From contig NZ_PQGA01000006.1 in the NCBI RefSeq assembly GCF_002917095.1, forward strand, positions 248,001-312,000: a DNA stretch of 64,000 bases, in the 5' to 3' direction. Position 1 is the stretch's first letter. Each line of letters begins with the position of its first letter. Below are positions 1-8,269 of the stretch, piece by piece. Under the pieces are notes generated by a model. That model made no database searches. It was not told where the DNA came from and saw only the letters and a program-made list of their open reading frames with translations. Position numbers and translations under genes: made by a program. This DNA comes from Paraburkholderia eburnea. Its GTDB lineage: Bacteria; Pseudomonadota; Gammaproteobacteria; Burkholderiales; Burkholderiaceae.

Positions 1-1
1 G

Positions 2-259
2 GCGCCCGCCAGTGCATTCCGTGGCGCCGCGCCCTCCTGCCTGACGGTGTGGGTCGATCTGCGCGACACGGCGCGCATGGCCGACCTGCGCCGCTGGATG
101 ACGCTGTATGGAGCGAGCTTCGCGGGCGGCCCGGACGCGTCGGGCCGTGTCAATATCGCGTTCGCCGACATGGCGAGCCTGAAGGCCGCATTGAACGATT
201 CGCTGCTGCAACAGATCGCCACGCGCACGGATGCGCCGCCGGGCTGCGCCGCCCAGTAA
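2..259 (+). CDS. C-terminal part of a small extracytoplasmic protein (5' end outside window)
   Basis: An open frame enters from the left edge and stops at 257-259, so only the last 85 residues are visible. They contain a compact domain beginning at a cysteine (APSCLTVWVDLRDTARMADL), then a MTLYGASFAGGPD segment and a late cysteine near the C terminus. The complete protein at 8270-8656 has the same order of elements (Cys, LxLxxRxTA, YGAxxxxGPD, late Cys), so the two look like paralogues with a small alpha/beta fold. No function is known to me. It runs in the same direction as the cluster that follows and may be its first member, although 521 bp separate them. Confidence 0.6.
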   Translation, partial: APASAFRGAAPSCLTVWVDLRDTARMADLRRWMTLYGASFAGGPDASGRVNIAFADMASLKAALNDSLLQQIATRTDAPPGCAAQ

Positions 260-780
260 TGTCGCGGCGCGCATTCGGCAACCCAGACACGCGAGCGCGG
301 CTGCGCGACCGAACAAATTCGCGGGTGCCTGCGAATAGCTTCATGACAGACAACCTTAGGGACCTGAGGGACCGCCATGAAGCTCGCCAGACAGACTCTT
401 TTTCGTTGCGCCTCTACCGCACATTTTAATGGCGTCATAGAATCGGTTTCACATTCGGCATTTAAAAAGACAAAACCCGACCGGACATTGCGCATTGGCT
501 GCGCATATGCAAGCAGCATAAAAAGGGGACCAGAAAAATGGGAAAACGGGGTATTCAATACCATTGCGCGACTCAGGCGGTCAGCGCAATGCCATTTCAT
601 TACCATTTATTCCGCGTCTGATCGGAAAATTTTGCCGTTTCACGGGACAATCCTTTAGACGCGCATTAAGTTTTTTGCAATACATCCGTAAACACGCTTT
701 GGCGTTCTCGCTTAAAGCGCGCTATTGCTTTAGCTGACGGGTTATCAAGCCTGCTTTTGAATCTGTTTGCCGGGGAAACA
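260..780. other. 521-bp intergenic region, probable promoter region of the zinc-ribbon cluster
   Basis: Composition falls from GC-rich coding to AT-rich in about 420-780. I see no convincing gene: the open frame 377-658 has no ribosome binding site and a composition unlike its neighbours. The stretch before 781 would hold the promoter of the zinc-ribbon genes, but I cannot pick a confident -35/-10 pair. Short repeated words (gggacctgagggacc near 358-373) are the only visible structure. Confidence 0.4.
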
Positions 781-1932
781 ATGTCATCTTCCAAAGACGC
801 GATCCGCGGATCGCTCGTCGTCCTTGAAGCCGTGGATGCCGCACGTAATACGCGCGCTTTTCTGCTCTTTATCGCTTGCGCGATCGCCGCGCTCGTCGTA
901 GCAGGCGTCTTTGTCGGCATCGCCGGTACGCTCGCCAGCAACGGCGCATTCGTGATCGGTGGACTGTTTTCCTTTGTCGGTTCACTGGCAGCCGCGATCC
1001 TGGTCGCCACCGGTGTATCGGCCGCTGGCAAGACGCTGATGGACCAGATTCAGGGCCGCCCCGCGCTGGGCGCGCGCGACGCCCTGATCGCCGGCCTGTT
1101 TACGCTGCCCAAGCTTGCGGCGATCTTCCTGATCGAAATCGCAATCTTCCTCGCGTTCATGATCGTGCTGGCGATCGTGCTGTTCATCTGCAAGATTCCG
1201 TTCCTCGGGCCGCTGCTCTACACGGTCGTCTATCCGATCGCCTCCGTGATCGGCGGCATCCTGTGGTTCAGTTTCATGTTCGTCGTGAATCCGCTCGCGG
1301 CGCCGGCCTTCTGGGAAGGCTACGGCGTGCGCGCCGCGCTCGGCACACTCGGCATGAATCGCGGCGCGCTCAATATTGGCCGTCTGCTGCCGCCGATCGT
1401 CCAGCAGATGGTCCTGCTCTTCGTCGTGGGTGTCGTGGCCTTCATCGCGTCCACCATCGTGTTTGGCGGCTCGGCATTCGTGGCGGCGCTCGCGAGCGGC
1501 ATCATCGGCTTTGGCGGCAGTCTCCTGTCGCTCTATTCGGGCCTGGGTTTTGGCGGCTTCGGCGGCATGGGAGGCATGGGCGGCGGCATGAGCGGCTATC
1601 TGCTCGCGACGCTCGTCGGCGTGGGCATCCTCGGCGCGCTGGCCTACACGTTCCCGCTGCTCGTCTATCTGGCCGGCATCTGCAACATCTTCCTGAACCT
1701 TGCCGGTACGCACAGCGCGCCGCCCGCAATCGGCGATGTGCCCACCTCGCCCACGCCGCGCTCGCCGCTCGCACCCGAGACGGTCAGTCCGCGTGATCCG
1801 TCGTATGCACCGGCAGCACAGCCTCATGTTGCCGACGCTGCAGCGCCTGCCTGCAAGGCCTGTGGTGCGAGCGCCCAACCGGAAGACGCGTTCTGCGGCG
1901 AATGTGGCGCCGACCTGCCGAGAGGTGTGTGA
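781..1932 (+). CDS. Polytopic inner-membrane protein with C-terminal zinc ribbon
   Basis: A 383-residue protein. Residues about 25-320 contain roughly six hydrophobic segments, including a Gly/Met-rich stretch (GGFGGMGGMGGGM), so it should sit in the inner membrane. A Pro/Ala-rich linker follows, and a terminal zinc ribbon (CKACG, ten residues later CGECG) should face the cytoplasm. The start at 781 is preferred because GGGGAA lies just upstream; an in-frame ATG at 757 is possible. Its stop overlaps the next start (TGATG), indicating translational coupling with the second zinc-ribbon gene. The membrane part resembles no transporter family I can name, so the role is unknown. The domain order mirrors that of the protein at 4812-6584. 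Confidence 0.8.
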   Translation: MSSSKDAIRGSLVVLEAVDAARNTRAFLLFIACAIAALVVAGVFVGIAGTLASNGAFVIGGLFSFVGSLAAAILVATGVSAAGKTLMDQIQGRPALGARDALIAGLFTLPKLAAIFLIEIAIFLAFMIVLAIVLFICKIPFLGPLLYTVVYPIASVIGGILWFSFMFVVNPLAAPAFWEGYGVRAALGTLGMNRGALNIGRLLPPIVQQMVLLFVVGVVAFIASTIVFGGSAFVAALASGIIGFGGSLLSLYSGLGFGGFGGMGGMGGGMSGYLLATLVGVGILGALAYTFPLLVYLAGICNIFLNLAGTHSAPPAIGDVPTSPTPRSPLAPETVSPRDPSYAPAAQPHVADAAAPACKACGASAQPEDAFCGECGADLPRGV

Positions 1933-3035
1933 TGGCACGCTTTTGCGTCAAGTGCGGCAGCGGGCTCGATCCCGACGCGCGCTTCTGCGATGAATGCGGC
2001 GCGCCGGTGCGTGCGCGCCCGGCCGCTCAGGCTACGACCCTTGCTGCGGCTACAACCAGCGCAACGCCGGTCGACATCAACTGGCGCAAGGTGGGCGTGT
2101 GGAGCGGTATCGGCGCGGCGGTCCTGCTGGTCGCGGGCGGCGTCGCGGCGTTTCTCGCCATGCCGCCGTCCACGCCGTCCGCGTCCGAGCTGACCGACCT
2201 GTTGAATGCCGACAAAACGAAGGTTGCCAATGCAACGTGTCTGAGCGACTTCGCTTACGGGAAGAACCCCGTGGTGGTGGGAGGCTTCGACACGAATACC
2301 CTGCAGTGGCTGCAGGTGCTCTCCAAAGCGGGCATCTACGGGCCGCCGCAGCCGGTCGCCAACCCGTTCCTGTTCGGCGGCGGTCAACAGTTTTCGCATA
2401 CGCCGCTGGGCGAAAAGAAGATCCATGACGGCAAGCTGTGCTTCGCCGATGGACTCACGGTGTCCACCGTCGAGTTCACGAAGCCGGTGAAGATTGGCGA
2501 ACGCTGGCACACGCAAGGCAGCTATGGCTATACCTACCGCAACGCGGATGCGTGGATCCAGACGCCCGAAGCGCAGCGCGCCGAACCGGATCGCTTCGCC
2601 AATCTGCCCAAAACCACCTTCGTATCGCTCGTGAAGGGCGACCACGGCTGGCAGTTCGATAACGGCATGGCCACGAGCGACGATCCCGGTTTGCTCGACG
2701 GCATGCAAGGCCGCGTGAACAGCAGCGCAAGCACGGGTGGCGGCTTCTTCAGCAAGATCGCCAACGCGGTGTCCGGCCTGTTTGCCGCGCGACCCGCGTA
2801 TATCGGCAAATGGCGGGATGACGACAGCAGCGGCACGGTGGTCGAGTTCACGCGCGAAAACGCCATTTTCGACGGTCATTCAACGCCCGTGACCTATGAA
2901 GCCGATCATCAGGATAGCAAACGGATTCATCTGATGCGTGGGGGCATTGCCGTCGCCACGATCCGGCTGATCGACAACGATCACATCGAGTTTTCCCTGG
3001 GCTTCGGCGGTGCGCGTCTGCATCGCGTCGAATAA
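1932..3035 (+). CDS. Membrane-anchored protein with N-terminal zinc ribbon and large periplasmic domain
   Basis: A 367-residue protein starting with a zinc ribbon (FCVKCG..FCDECG, residues 4-23). A linker and a single transmembrane segment near residues 55-75 come next. The remaining 290 residues should be periplasmic and contain two cysteines that could pair. The ATG at 1932 overlaps the upstream TGA; an in-frame ATG at 1902 lies inside the previous gene and is less likely. The C-terminal part (about 295-367) looks like a small beta-rich lipocalin-like or DUF-type domain, which is an impression from the alternating pattern only. Coupling to the preceding gene suggests the two proteins act together at the membrane. 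Confidence 0.8.
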   Translation: MARFCVKCGSGLDPDARFCDECGAPVRARPAAQATTLAAATTSATPVDINWRKVGVWSGIGAAVLLVAGGVAAFLAMPPSTPSASELTDLLNADKTKVANATCLSDFAYGKNPVVVGGFDTNTLQWLQVLSKAGIYGPPQPVANPFLFGGGQQFSHTPLGEKKIHDGKLCFADGLTVSTVEFTKPVKIGERWHTQGSYGYTYRNADAWIQTPEAQRAEPDRFANLPKTTFVSLVKGDHGWQFDNGMATSDDPGLLDGMQGRVNSSASTGGGFFSKIANAVSGLFAARPAYIGKWRDDDSSGTVVEFTRENAIFDGHSTPVTYEADHQDSKRIHLMRGGIAVATIRLIDNDHIEFSLGFGGARLHRVE

Positions 3036-3077
3036 CAGACACGCCCCACCAAGCCACTACGACCACAGAGACCTAGC

Positions 3078-4793
3078 ATGCGTTGTCAGAAATGCGGCTT
3101 TTCGAATAGCCCGACCGCGAAGTTTTGCAAGCAGTGCGGCATGAGCATGCCACGCGCCGCCGCTACCGCAGCCGCCGCGCCCGCAGAACCGTCAGCATTT
3201 ACCGCGGCCCCGGCTCCGGTTCCGGCGCCTGAAACCAATCGGGACTTGGCGATGCAAGCGGCCCTGGCGAGCGCACCCGCAGCCAGCGCCGCCGAAGACT
3301 CCGCGCAGCAGGCCTGCCCGCAATGTGCGACTGTGCGCGTGGCCGGCAAGCGTTTTTGCCGCCAGTGCCGTTTCGATTTCGCGGCGCTCGACAATGCGTC
3401 GCCGTCCATCGAGTCGATTGACGCCGCGCCGCTGCAACAAGCCGCGCCCGAGCCGATTGAAGCAGTGCGCGAAATGGTCAGCCCGGTCGTCACGCAGGCA
3501 GCGGAACCCGAACTGGCGACGATCGACACGCCCGTGTCCCCGGCAACGCAGCCGCACACGCCGCTCGATGCCGCGCCTGCCGAACAGGCGTTTGCAGCCA
3601 CCGCCCCTGCAACGCCGCTCGCGAGCGATGCCGAGGCAGTCGAGCACTGCCCGCAATGCGCGAGCGCACGCACGCCGGGCAAGCGCTTTTGCCGCACCTG
3701 CCGCTTCGATTTCACCGTGTCGAAGCAGATCGACGAGATTCCCGCGGAGCCGCCCGTCACGGTTGGCGAACCTATCGAAACGTTGGCCGAAGTCGCGACA
3801 TCGCCCGTTTCCGAAGCACCCCTGAGTACGCCGACGCAGACCGCCGATGTACGTGCCGATGACGCAACGATTGCCGCGCGCTACACGGCATCCACGACGC
3901 CCAGCGCGCCCGCTGACACGGCTGCACCGGCGATGCCGGAACAGCCAGCCGAAGCGCCGCGCGAAAACGGCTTCGGCGCGTCCTCTGCCACAGCACAATC
4001 GCCGGACGTACCAGCCCCAAAGACGGCGGATACCGATCGTCAGACCACTGCCGCGACTTCGGCAGCCTCCTCCGCGGAAGAAAGCGACGGGAAGAAGAAG
4101 TGGATCATCGGCGGCATTGCGGTGGTCGTGGTTGGCGTTGCGGTCGGCGCAGGCCTCATGCTGCGCTCGCATCACGCACCCGCCACGTCCGCCGACACGG
4201 TGGCAAGCGCCCCGGTCGCGGCATCCGCGCCGCCGTTCGTCGACGCTGCGTCGCAAGCGCCTGCTGCCACCCCGGCGTCCGTGCCCGCCCCGTCGCTTGC
4301 GGCGGCCTTGAACGAGCCGTCGTCCGGCGCACAAGCGGACGCAGCGAGCGAGACGAGCGCCCCGTCCTCGGGCGCCACGATCGTCGATACGGGATCGCAA
4401 ACTCAGGCACAACCGCAAACACCCGCACAAACGCAGCCGCAAGCCGAACCGCAGGCGTCCGCACCGCAAGCGCAGACGCAACCGCCAGCACCGGCGCAAA
4501 ACGCCGTGCCTGAACCCGCCGCGCCCGCGCCTCACGTGCGCGAAAAGCCCAAAAAGAGCGCCGCGCCCGCCGACGCGAACGCCAACAGCAGCGAAAACGC
4601 CACGATCCGCGCGGCCATCGCCGGCAACCTCGCGGACGGCAATGGTTGCTTCAGCAACAAGAAGTTCGATTGCGCGATCTCGAACGCCGATGCCGTGCTG
4701 CGCCTCGACCCGCACAACGCGCAGGCTCTCTCGCTGCGCAAGCGCGCCCGGGCCGCGCAGCAGAGCGCGCTCAACAGCATGTCGATCGAATGA
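3078..4793 (+). CDS. Triple zinc-ribbon, single-pass membrane protein with C-terminal TPR-like end
   Basis: A 571-residue protein. Three zinc ribbons lie in the N-terminal half: CQKCG..CKQCG at residues 3-21, CPQC..CRQC near 78-97, and CPQC..CRTC near 190-210. The last two share the signature GKRFCRxCRFDF, so they are an internal duplication. Long Ala/Pro/Thr linkers separate them. A transmembrane segment (WIIGGIAVVVVGVAVGAG, about 342-360) follows, then a Gln/Pro/Ala-rich low-complexity stretch. The C terminus has a Cys pair (NGCFSNKKFDCAIS) and a helical TPR-like pattern (DAVLRLDPHNAQALSLRKRA). Predicted topology is ribbons in the cytoplasm and tail in the periplasm. Function unknown. Confidence 0.78.
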   Translation: MRCQKCGFSNSPTAKFCKQCGMSMPRAAATAAAAPAEPSAFTAAPAPVPAPETNRDLAMQAALASAPAASAAEDSAQQACPQCATVRVAGKRFCRQCRFDFAALDNASPSIESIDAAPLQQAAPEPIEAVREMVSPVVTQAAEPELATIDTPVSPATQPHTPLDAAPAEQAFAATAPATPLASDAEAVEHCPQCASARTPGKRFCRTCRFDFTVSKQIDEIPAEPPVTVGEPIETLAEVATSPVSEAPLSTPTQTADVRADDATIAARYTASTTPSAPADTAAPAMPEQPAEAPRENGFGASSATAQSPDVPAPKTADTDRQTTAATSAASSAEESDGKKKWIIGGIAVVVVGVAVGAGLMLRSHHAPATSADTVASAPVAASAPPFVDAASQAPAATPASVPAPSLAAALNEPSSGAQADAASETSAPSSGATIVDTGSQTQAQPQTPAQTQPQAEPQASAPQAQTQPPAPAQNAVPEPAAPAPHVREKPKKSAAPADANANSSENATIRAAIAGNLADGNGCFSNKKFDCAISNADAVLRLDPHNAQALSLRKRARAAQQSALNSMSIE

Positions 4794-4811
4794 TGTCCGG
4801 CGGAGCCATCC

Positions 4812-6584
4812 ATGTCGTTTGAATTCAGTTCCGAAGGCGATCGCCTCAACCTGCCCAATCCGTTCCGCGTCGAGAACTGGTTTCGTTTCGCGGCGGCCGC
4901 GCTGCTGTTTCTCGGCGGCATCGCGGCGTTGCTGCTGAGCCGTCACAACCTCGCGGCCCATCATGGCCTCTGGGCGTTTCTGCCACTCGCCATGGGCATC
5001 TTCCTGCTCGGCAGCGGCATCAACTACGCCCGTATCGGCATGATGCAGTTGCGCTTTTACTTCGGGCGCGGCCAGCCGCTCGGGCTGAGCGACGAAATCC
5101 AGGCCAGCAATCAGGACGGCGTCACGAAAGGCGCAGCGGAACTGCAAAACCGCATGCGCTCCGGCGCGCTGTGGTTCGAGGAACCCAAAGGCGCGCTCAA
5201 CGGCCTGCTTTATTCGCTGATCCCGGCGCTCATCTACGCGCCGATCCCGATCCGGCGGCTCGCGCAGTTGCAATTCCAGTCGGGCCTCGCGCTCGCGGCG
5301 ACGTTCCTGAGCTTCATCATCGCCGCAGTGGGGTTCGACAATCCGTCCGATCGCGCCTGGGTCGCGCTGCTGTTCTTCGGCTTCGCGTTTTTCCTGCTGC
5401 TCAAGCCGATGGAGCAAGGCAACCAGGCCAGCACGTCGCTCAGCCCGGCCGGACTGATTGGCCTGCTGCTGGTGGCAGTGTTCGCGCCGATCGTGGTGCC
5501 GCTCGTCTCCACGCATCTGCCGGACCTGAGCTGGCTGCCGTTGACCACGCAAACCTTCGCCCTGCTCATCTGCGCGGGCGTGGCCGTCGTGCTGTTCTTC
5601 GTCGCGCTGGTGCATCAAACCGTCGTCACGCCGCGCACGAGCATGGGCAGCGAGATCGCCACGGTGTCGATGAACGGCCAGCCCAAGCAGTTGCTCGACG
5701 AGCTGGAGCGCCATCTGCAACGGCGCTGGGTCGAGCAGATTCCGAACCGCCGTTACGCGCGCCACACGCCGTCCGTGAGCGGCCAGTCCGGTCAGTTCAC
5801 CGGCCAGTTGTTCGAGGAAACCCAGCCGCTGCCGCGCGAGGACATGCGCCGCGTGGATCTCAAGCGCGCCTTTACGGAGCCGCGCTACCGCTGGCTGGTG
5901 AGTCTGAACACGTTCGGCGTCGTGCTGATCGCCATCGCCGTGCTGTGCCTGCTGTGGTTCGCCACCGCGTTCGCGGCTTCGCCCGCCGACGTGCAATCGG
6001 CCGCACTCGGCTGGGCCACGTTCGGCAGCGCGATGCTCGCGGTCGGCGCCTTCTGTCTGCGCGCCGGACACATGCTATGGGCGCGCTTCGACTTTCTGTC
6101 GAAGCTCGTCTGGGTGCAGTTCGACGGCAATTTCCAGCGCTCGCGCATGAATCTGGGTGCGCAGTTCAGCGACCGCGTGCGCACGGAAAGCGACGTGATC
6201 GCGGTGCACGACATGTCGGTGCGCGTATGGGTGGCCGAGATCGACTCGGTGACCTTCGGCCGCGACCATCGCCGCATGATCGTCGGTATGCGCGGCCTGC
6301 CCGACGAAGCGCGCGAAATCCGCCAGCTCATCGAACAGTGCGCGCAGCAGCAGACCATCGTCGTCGCGCCGACTTCGCAGCGCGATATCGAAAAAATCGC
6401 CGTGGCCAACGCGCTCAATCGCGTGGGCGAAGGGGCGACGGAGCATTTGCTGTCGCCGCAGATGCGCGACATCCTCGGCGGCCAGGCCGCCGCACAGCGC
6501 GGCGCCAAAGCGTGCAGCGCATGCGGCGAAGCGCTCGAAGCCGATTCGCGTTTCTGCGACAACTGCGGGACCCAGGTTCAGTAG
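4812..6584 (+). CDS. Polytopic membrane protein with C-terminal zinc ribbon
   Basis: A 590-residue protein with about nine hydrophobic segments: two near residues 17-75, a group at about 130-275, and two near 358-415. Soluble loops lie between about 275-355 and from 415 to the end. The C terminus is a zinc ribbon (CSACG..FCDNCG, about 566-585), the same layout as the protein at 781-1932. GGCGGAG precedes the ATG. It lies 18 bp after the triple-ribbon gene, so an operon is likely. The family is not recognised; the soluble part after residue 420 could be cytoplasmic and regulatory. A ribbon at the extreme C terminus is compatible with a shared partner for all four proteins. Confidence 0.8.
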   Translation: MSFEFSSEGDRLNLPNPFRVENWFRFAAAALLFLGGIAALLLSRHNLAAHHGLWAFLPLAMGIFLLGSGINYARIGMMQLRFYFGRGQPLGLSDEIQASNQDGVTKGAAELQNRMRSGALWFEEPKGALNGLLYSLIPALIYAPIPIRRLAQLQFQSGLALAATFLSFIIAAVGFDNPSDRAWVALLFFGFAFFLLLKPMEQGNQASTSLSPAGLIGLLLVAVFAPIVVPLVSTHLPDLSWLPLTTQTFALLICAGVAVVLFFVALVHQTVVTPRTSMGSEIATVSMNGQPKQLLDELERHLQRRWVEQIPNRRYARHTPSVSGQSGQFTGQLFEETQPLPREDMRRVDLKRAFTEPRYRWLVSLNTFGVVLIAIAVLCLLWFATAFAASPADVQSAALGWATFGSAMLAVGAFCLRAGHMLWARFDFLSKLVWVQFDGNFQRSRMNLGAQFSDRVRTESDVIAVHDMSVRVWVAEIDSVTFGRDHRRMIVGMRGLPDEAREIRQLIEQCAQQQTIVVAPTSQRDIEKIAVANALNRVGEGATEHLLSPQMRDILGGQAAAQRGAKACSACGEALEADSRFCDNCGTQVQ

Positions 6585-6604
6585 CCGGCGCCCGGCTGCC
6601 GACT

Positions 6605-6644
6605 CCAACCTTTGCCAACCTTTGCCAATCTTTTCCGACCTTTT
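6605..6644. repeat. Four tandem 10-bp units between two genes
   Basis: Consecutive units ccaacctttg, ccaacctttg, ccaatctttt and ccgacctttt read from 6605 to 6644, between the stop of the zinc-ribbon gene at 6584 and the lipoprotein start at 6672. The first two are identical and the others drift. It is non-coding and could alter spacing or mRNA structure upstream of the lipoprotein gene. Confidence 0.75.
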
Positions 6645-6671
6645 CCGATTGACCGAAACTCCGAGGAAGCA

Positions 6672-7376
6672 ATGGAAGTGATCCACGTTTCGAAGCGGCT
6701 GATCGCGGGCGTCACGCTCGCCGCCGTGCTGGCCGGATGCGCCGACATGAACGACGCGAAAGCGAAATTCGCCAATATCTCGTGCAACCCGTTGATCGCG
6801 GGCGTGGGCGGCGCCGCCATCGGCGCGATCGTCGCGGGCGGCAATCGCGTCGCCGGTGCGGCGATCGGCGCGGGCATCGCGGCGCTGGTCTGCGCGGCGG
6901 TGGACTATGAAGCGAAGCAGATCAAGACGGCCCAGCAAGCCCAGGCCGACTACCAGGCCGGGCACGGCGGCCGGCTGCCGGAACAGGCGTCGGTGGTCAA
7001 GTACAACACGTCGTTTACGCCCGCGTCCATTTCGGCGGGCGAGAAAGCGACGCTGCATTCGTATATCGAAGTCGTCAAGGGCAAGCGCGACGCCGCCGAC
7101 CCGACGATCGAGGAGGAAGCGACGATCTACAAGCCTGACGGCTCGATCGCCAAATCGGTCCGCAAGCCGGTGACCCAGACGGCCAGCGCGGGCGCGTTCA
7201 GCAGCAGCTTCACGATCCCGATGCCGCAAGGCGTGCCGCAGGGCGCCTATCCGGTCAAATCGACGCTGTACGTCAACGGCGTGCAGGTCGCCGAGCGCAA
7301 GGTCGATCTGCAGGTCGTCGCGAGCAATCCCGACACCCACACGTACGCGATGCTCTCGACGCACGCGCTCAACTGA
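6672..7376 (+). CDS. Glycine-zipper lipoprotein
   Basis: A 234-residue protein with a type II signal peptide: a basic N terminus, a hydrophobic core and lipobox LAGC, with the lipidated Cys near residue 21. Residues about 38-75 form a glycine zipper (GVGGAAIGAIVAGG, AGAAIGAGIAALV), as in outer-membrane or pore-associated lipoproteins. The C-terminal half (about 115-234) is beta-rich and resembles an immunoglobulin-like domain. The ATG at 6672 follows a GAGGAAGC ribosome binding site, so a start at 6612 is rejected. Its place after four zinc-ribbon membrane proteins suggests an envelope complex reaching the outer membrane, which is inference. Confidence 0.8.
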   Translation: MEVIHVSKRLIAGVTLAAVLAGCADMNDAKAKFANISCNPLIAGVGGAAIGAIVAGGNRVAGAAIGAGIAALVCAAVDYEAKQIKTAQQAQADYQAGHGGRLPEQASVVKYNTSFTPASISAGEKATLHSYIEVVKGKRDAADPTIEEEATIYKPDGSIAKSVRKPVTQTASAGAFSSSFTIPMPQGVPQGAYPVKSTLYVNGVQVAERKVDLQVVASNPDTHTYAMLSTHALN

Positions 7377-7398
7377 TCCACTTAAACAAAGGCCATCC

Positions 7399-7581
7399 AT
7401 GTACAAGTTCATCACGATCGAAGGTGCCTGCGGCAAGCCGTACGACACCGCCTCCTGCGAGCGCCACGCCAACCGCATGGCAGCCGAAGGCTACTGGCTC
7501 GTGCAGGTCTACCAGTCGTCGACGGCCACCTGCGGCGGCTCGAAAAGCGTCCTCGTGATGGTGTTCCGCCGCAATGAGTGA
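7399..7581 (+). CDS. 60-residue cysteine-containing protein, unknown
   Basis: A 60-residue protein with three cysteines (GACGKP, ASCERH, ATCGGS) and no signal peptide. The segment HANRMAAEGYWLVQVYQSS suggests a small alpha/beta fold of the DUF4177 kind, which is a guess from the Gly-Tyr pattern. It lies 22 bp after the lipoprotein gene and overlaps the next gene by 8 bp, which supports it being a real coupled gene. Function unknown. Confidence 0.65.
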   Translation: MYKFITIEGACGKPYDTASCERHANRMAAEGYWLVQVYQSSTATCGGSKSVLVMVFRRNE

Positions 7582-8254
7582 GGCCCGCAACGGCCTGGGC
7601 GAGGGCTTCGTTCCGATGCCTTCGCTGGGCGAAATCAAGCGCCTCGCGCCCGGCTCCGGGATGCTGCGCTGGGCGCATCACCCGCATTGCGAGCGCCACG
7701 ATCATCATCTGGTGCGGCCGTTCGGGCGGCCCCTGTGCCTCGGCTGCACGTGCGTCGCGCTCGGTGCGCCGCTCGGCATTGGCGCGGCCTGCGCGATCGA
7801 GTGGCAAATCGGCTGGCAAAGCTGGTCGATGGCGCAGTGGGTCGTGTTTCACCTGCTGCTGCTCGTGCCGACCGCGCTTCAGCCGCTGCTACAGGCAAAG
7901 CGCTTCAAGATGATCGCGCGCACCCTGCTGGGATTCGCGAGCGGCAGCTATCTCGTGAGCGGACTGTTCTGCGTGAGCTACTTCGCGCCGGTCTGGCTTT
8001 TCAAGGCGGCCGTGGTGTTCGCGTTCGGCGCCATGCTCAAGCTGCTGCTCGCGTGGCGTAACCGTCGCACGGCCGATCCGTGCAGCAATTGTCCGCTCGG
8101 CATGTTCCCCACCTGTGAATGGAATCTGCCCCGGCTTCTCGCCGCCAACGCCCATGACGCGGTGCTCGGCCAGATCCCGATCAGCGCCATTCACGGCTCT
8201 ACGGTCATCGGGGTTCACGCAGCCGATGCCCCGGCAAACCGCCCTACCCCCTGA
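7574..8254 (+). CDS. His/Cys-rich membrane protein
   Basis: A 226-residue protein with about four transmembrane segments between residues 60 and 160. The N-terminal region holds a striking His/Cys cluster (HHPHCERHDHH, then CLGCTC), and a second cysteine group follows the membrane part (CSNCPLG..TCEW). Such clusters are typical of metal or iron-sulfur ligands, but I cannot assign a family; it resembles DUF2085-type small membrane proteins in layout. Its start overlaps the preceding 60-residue gene by 8 bp. Like its neighbours, it may bind zinc at the membrane. Confidence 0.7.
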   Translation: MSEARNGLGEGFVPMPSLGEIKRLAPGSGMLRWAHHPHCERHDHHLVRPFGRPLCLGCTCVALGAPLGIGAACAIEWQIGWQSWSMAQWVVFHLLLLVPTALQPLLQAKRFKMIARTLLGFASGSYLVSGLFCVSYFAPVWLFKAAVVFAFGAMLKLLLAWRNRRTADPCSNCPLGMFPTCEWNLPRLLAANAHDAVLGQIPISAIHGSTVIGVHAADAPANRPTP

Positions 8255-8269
8255 ACCCGCCAGGCCCCC

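Noticed and set aside
377..658. 93-codon open frame in the first intergenic region
   Set aside because: No ribosome binding site, AT-rich composition unlike the flanking genes, no recognisable domain.
3192..6071. 959-codon open frame on the - strand
   Set aside because: It is antisense to two well-supported zinc-ribbon genes; Arg/Gly/His-rich translation is typical of GC-rich shadow frames.
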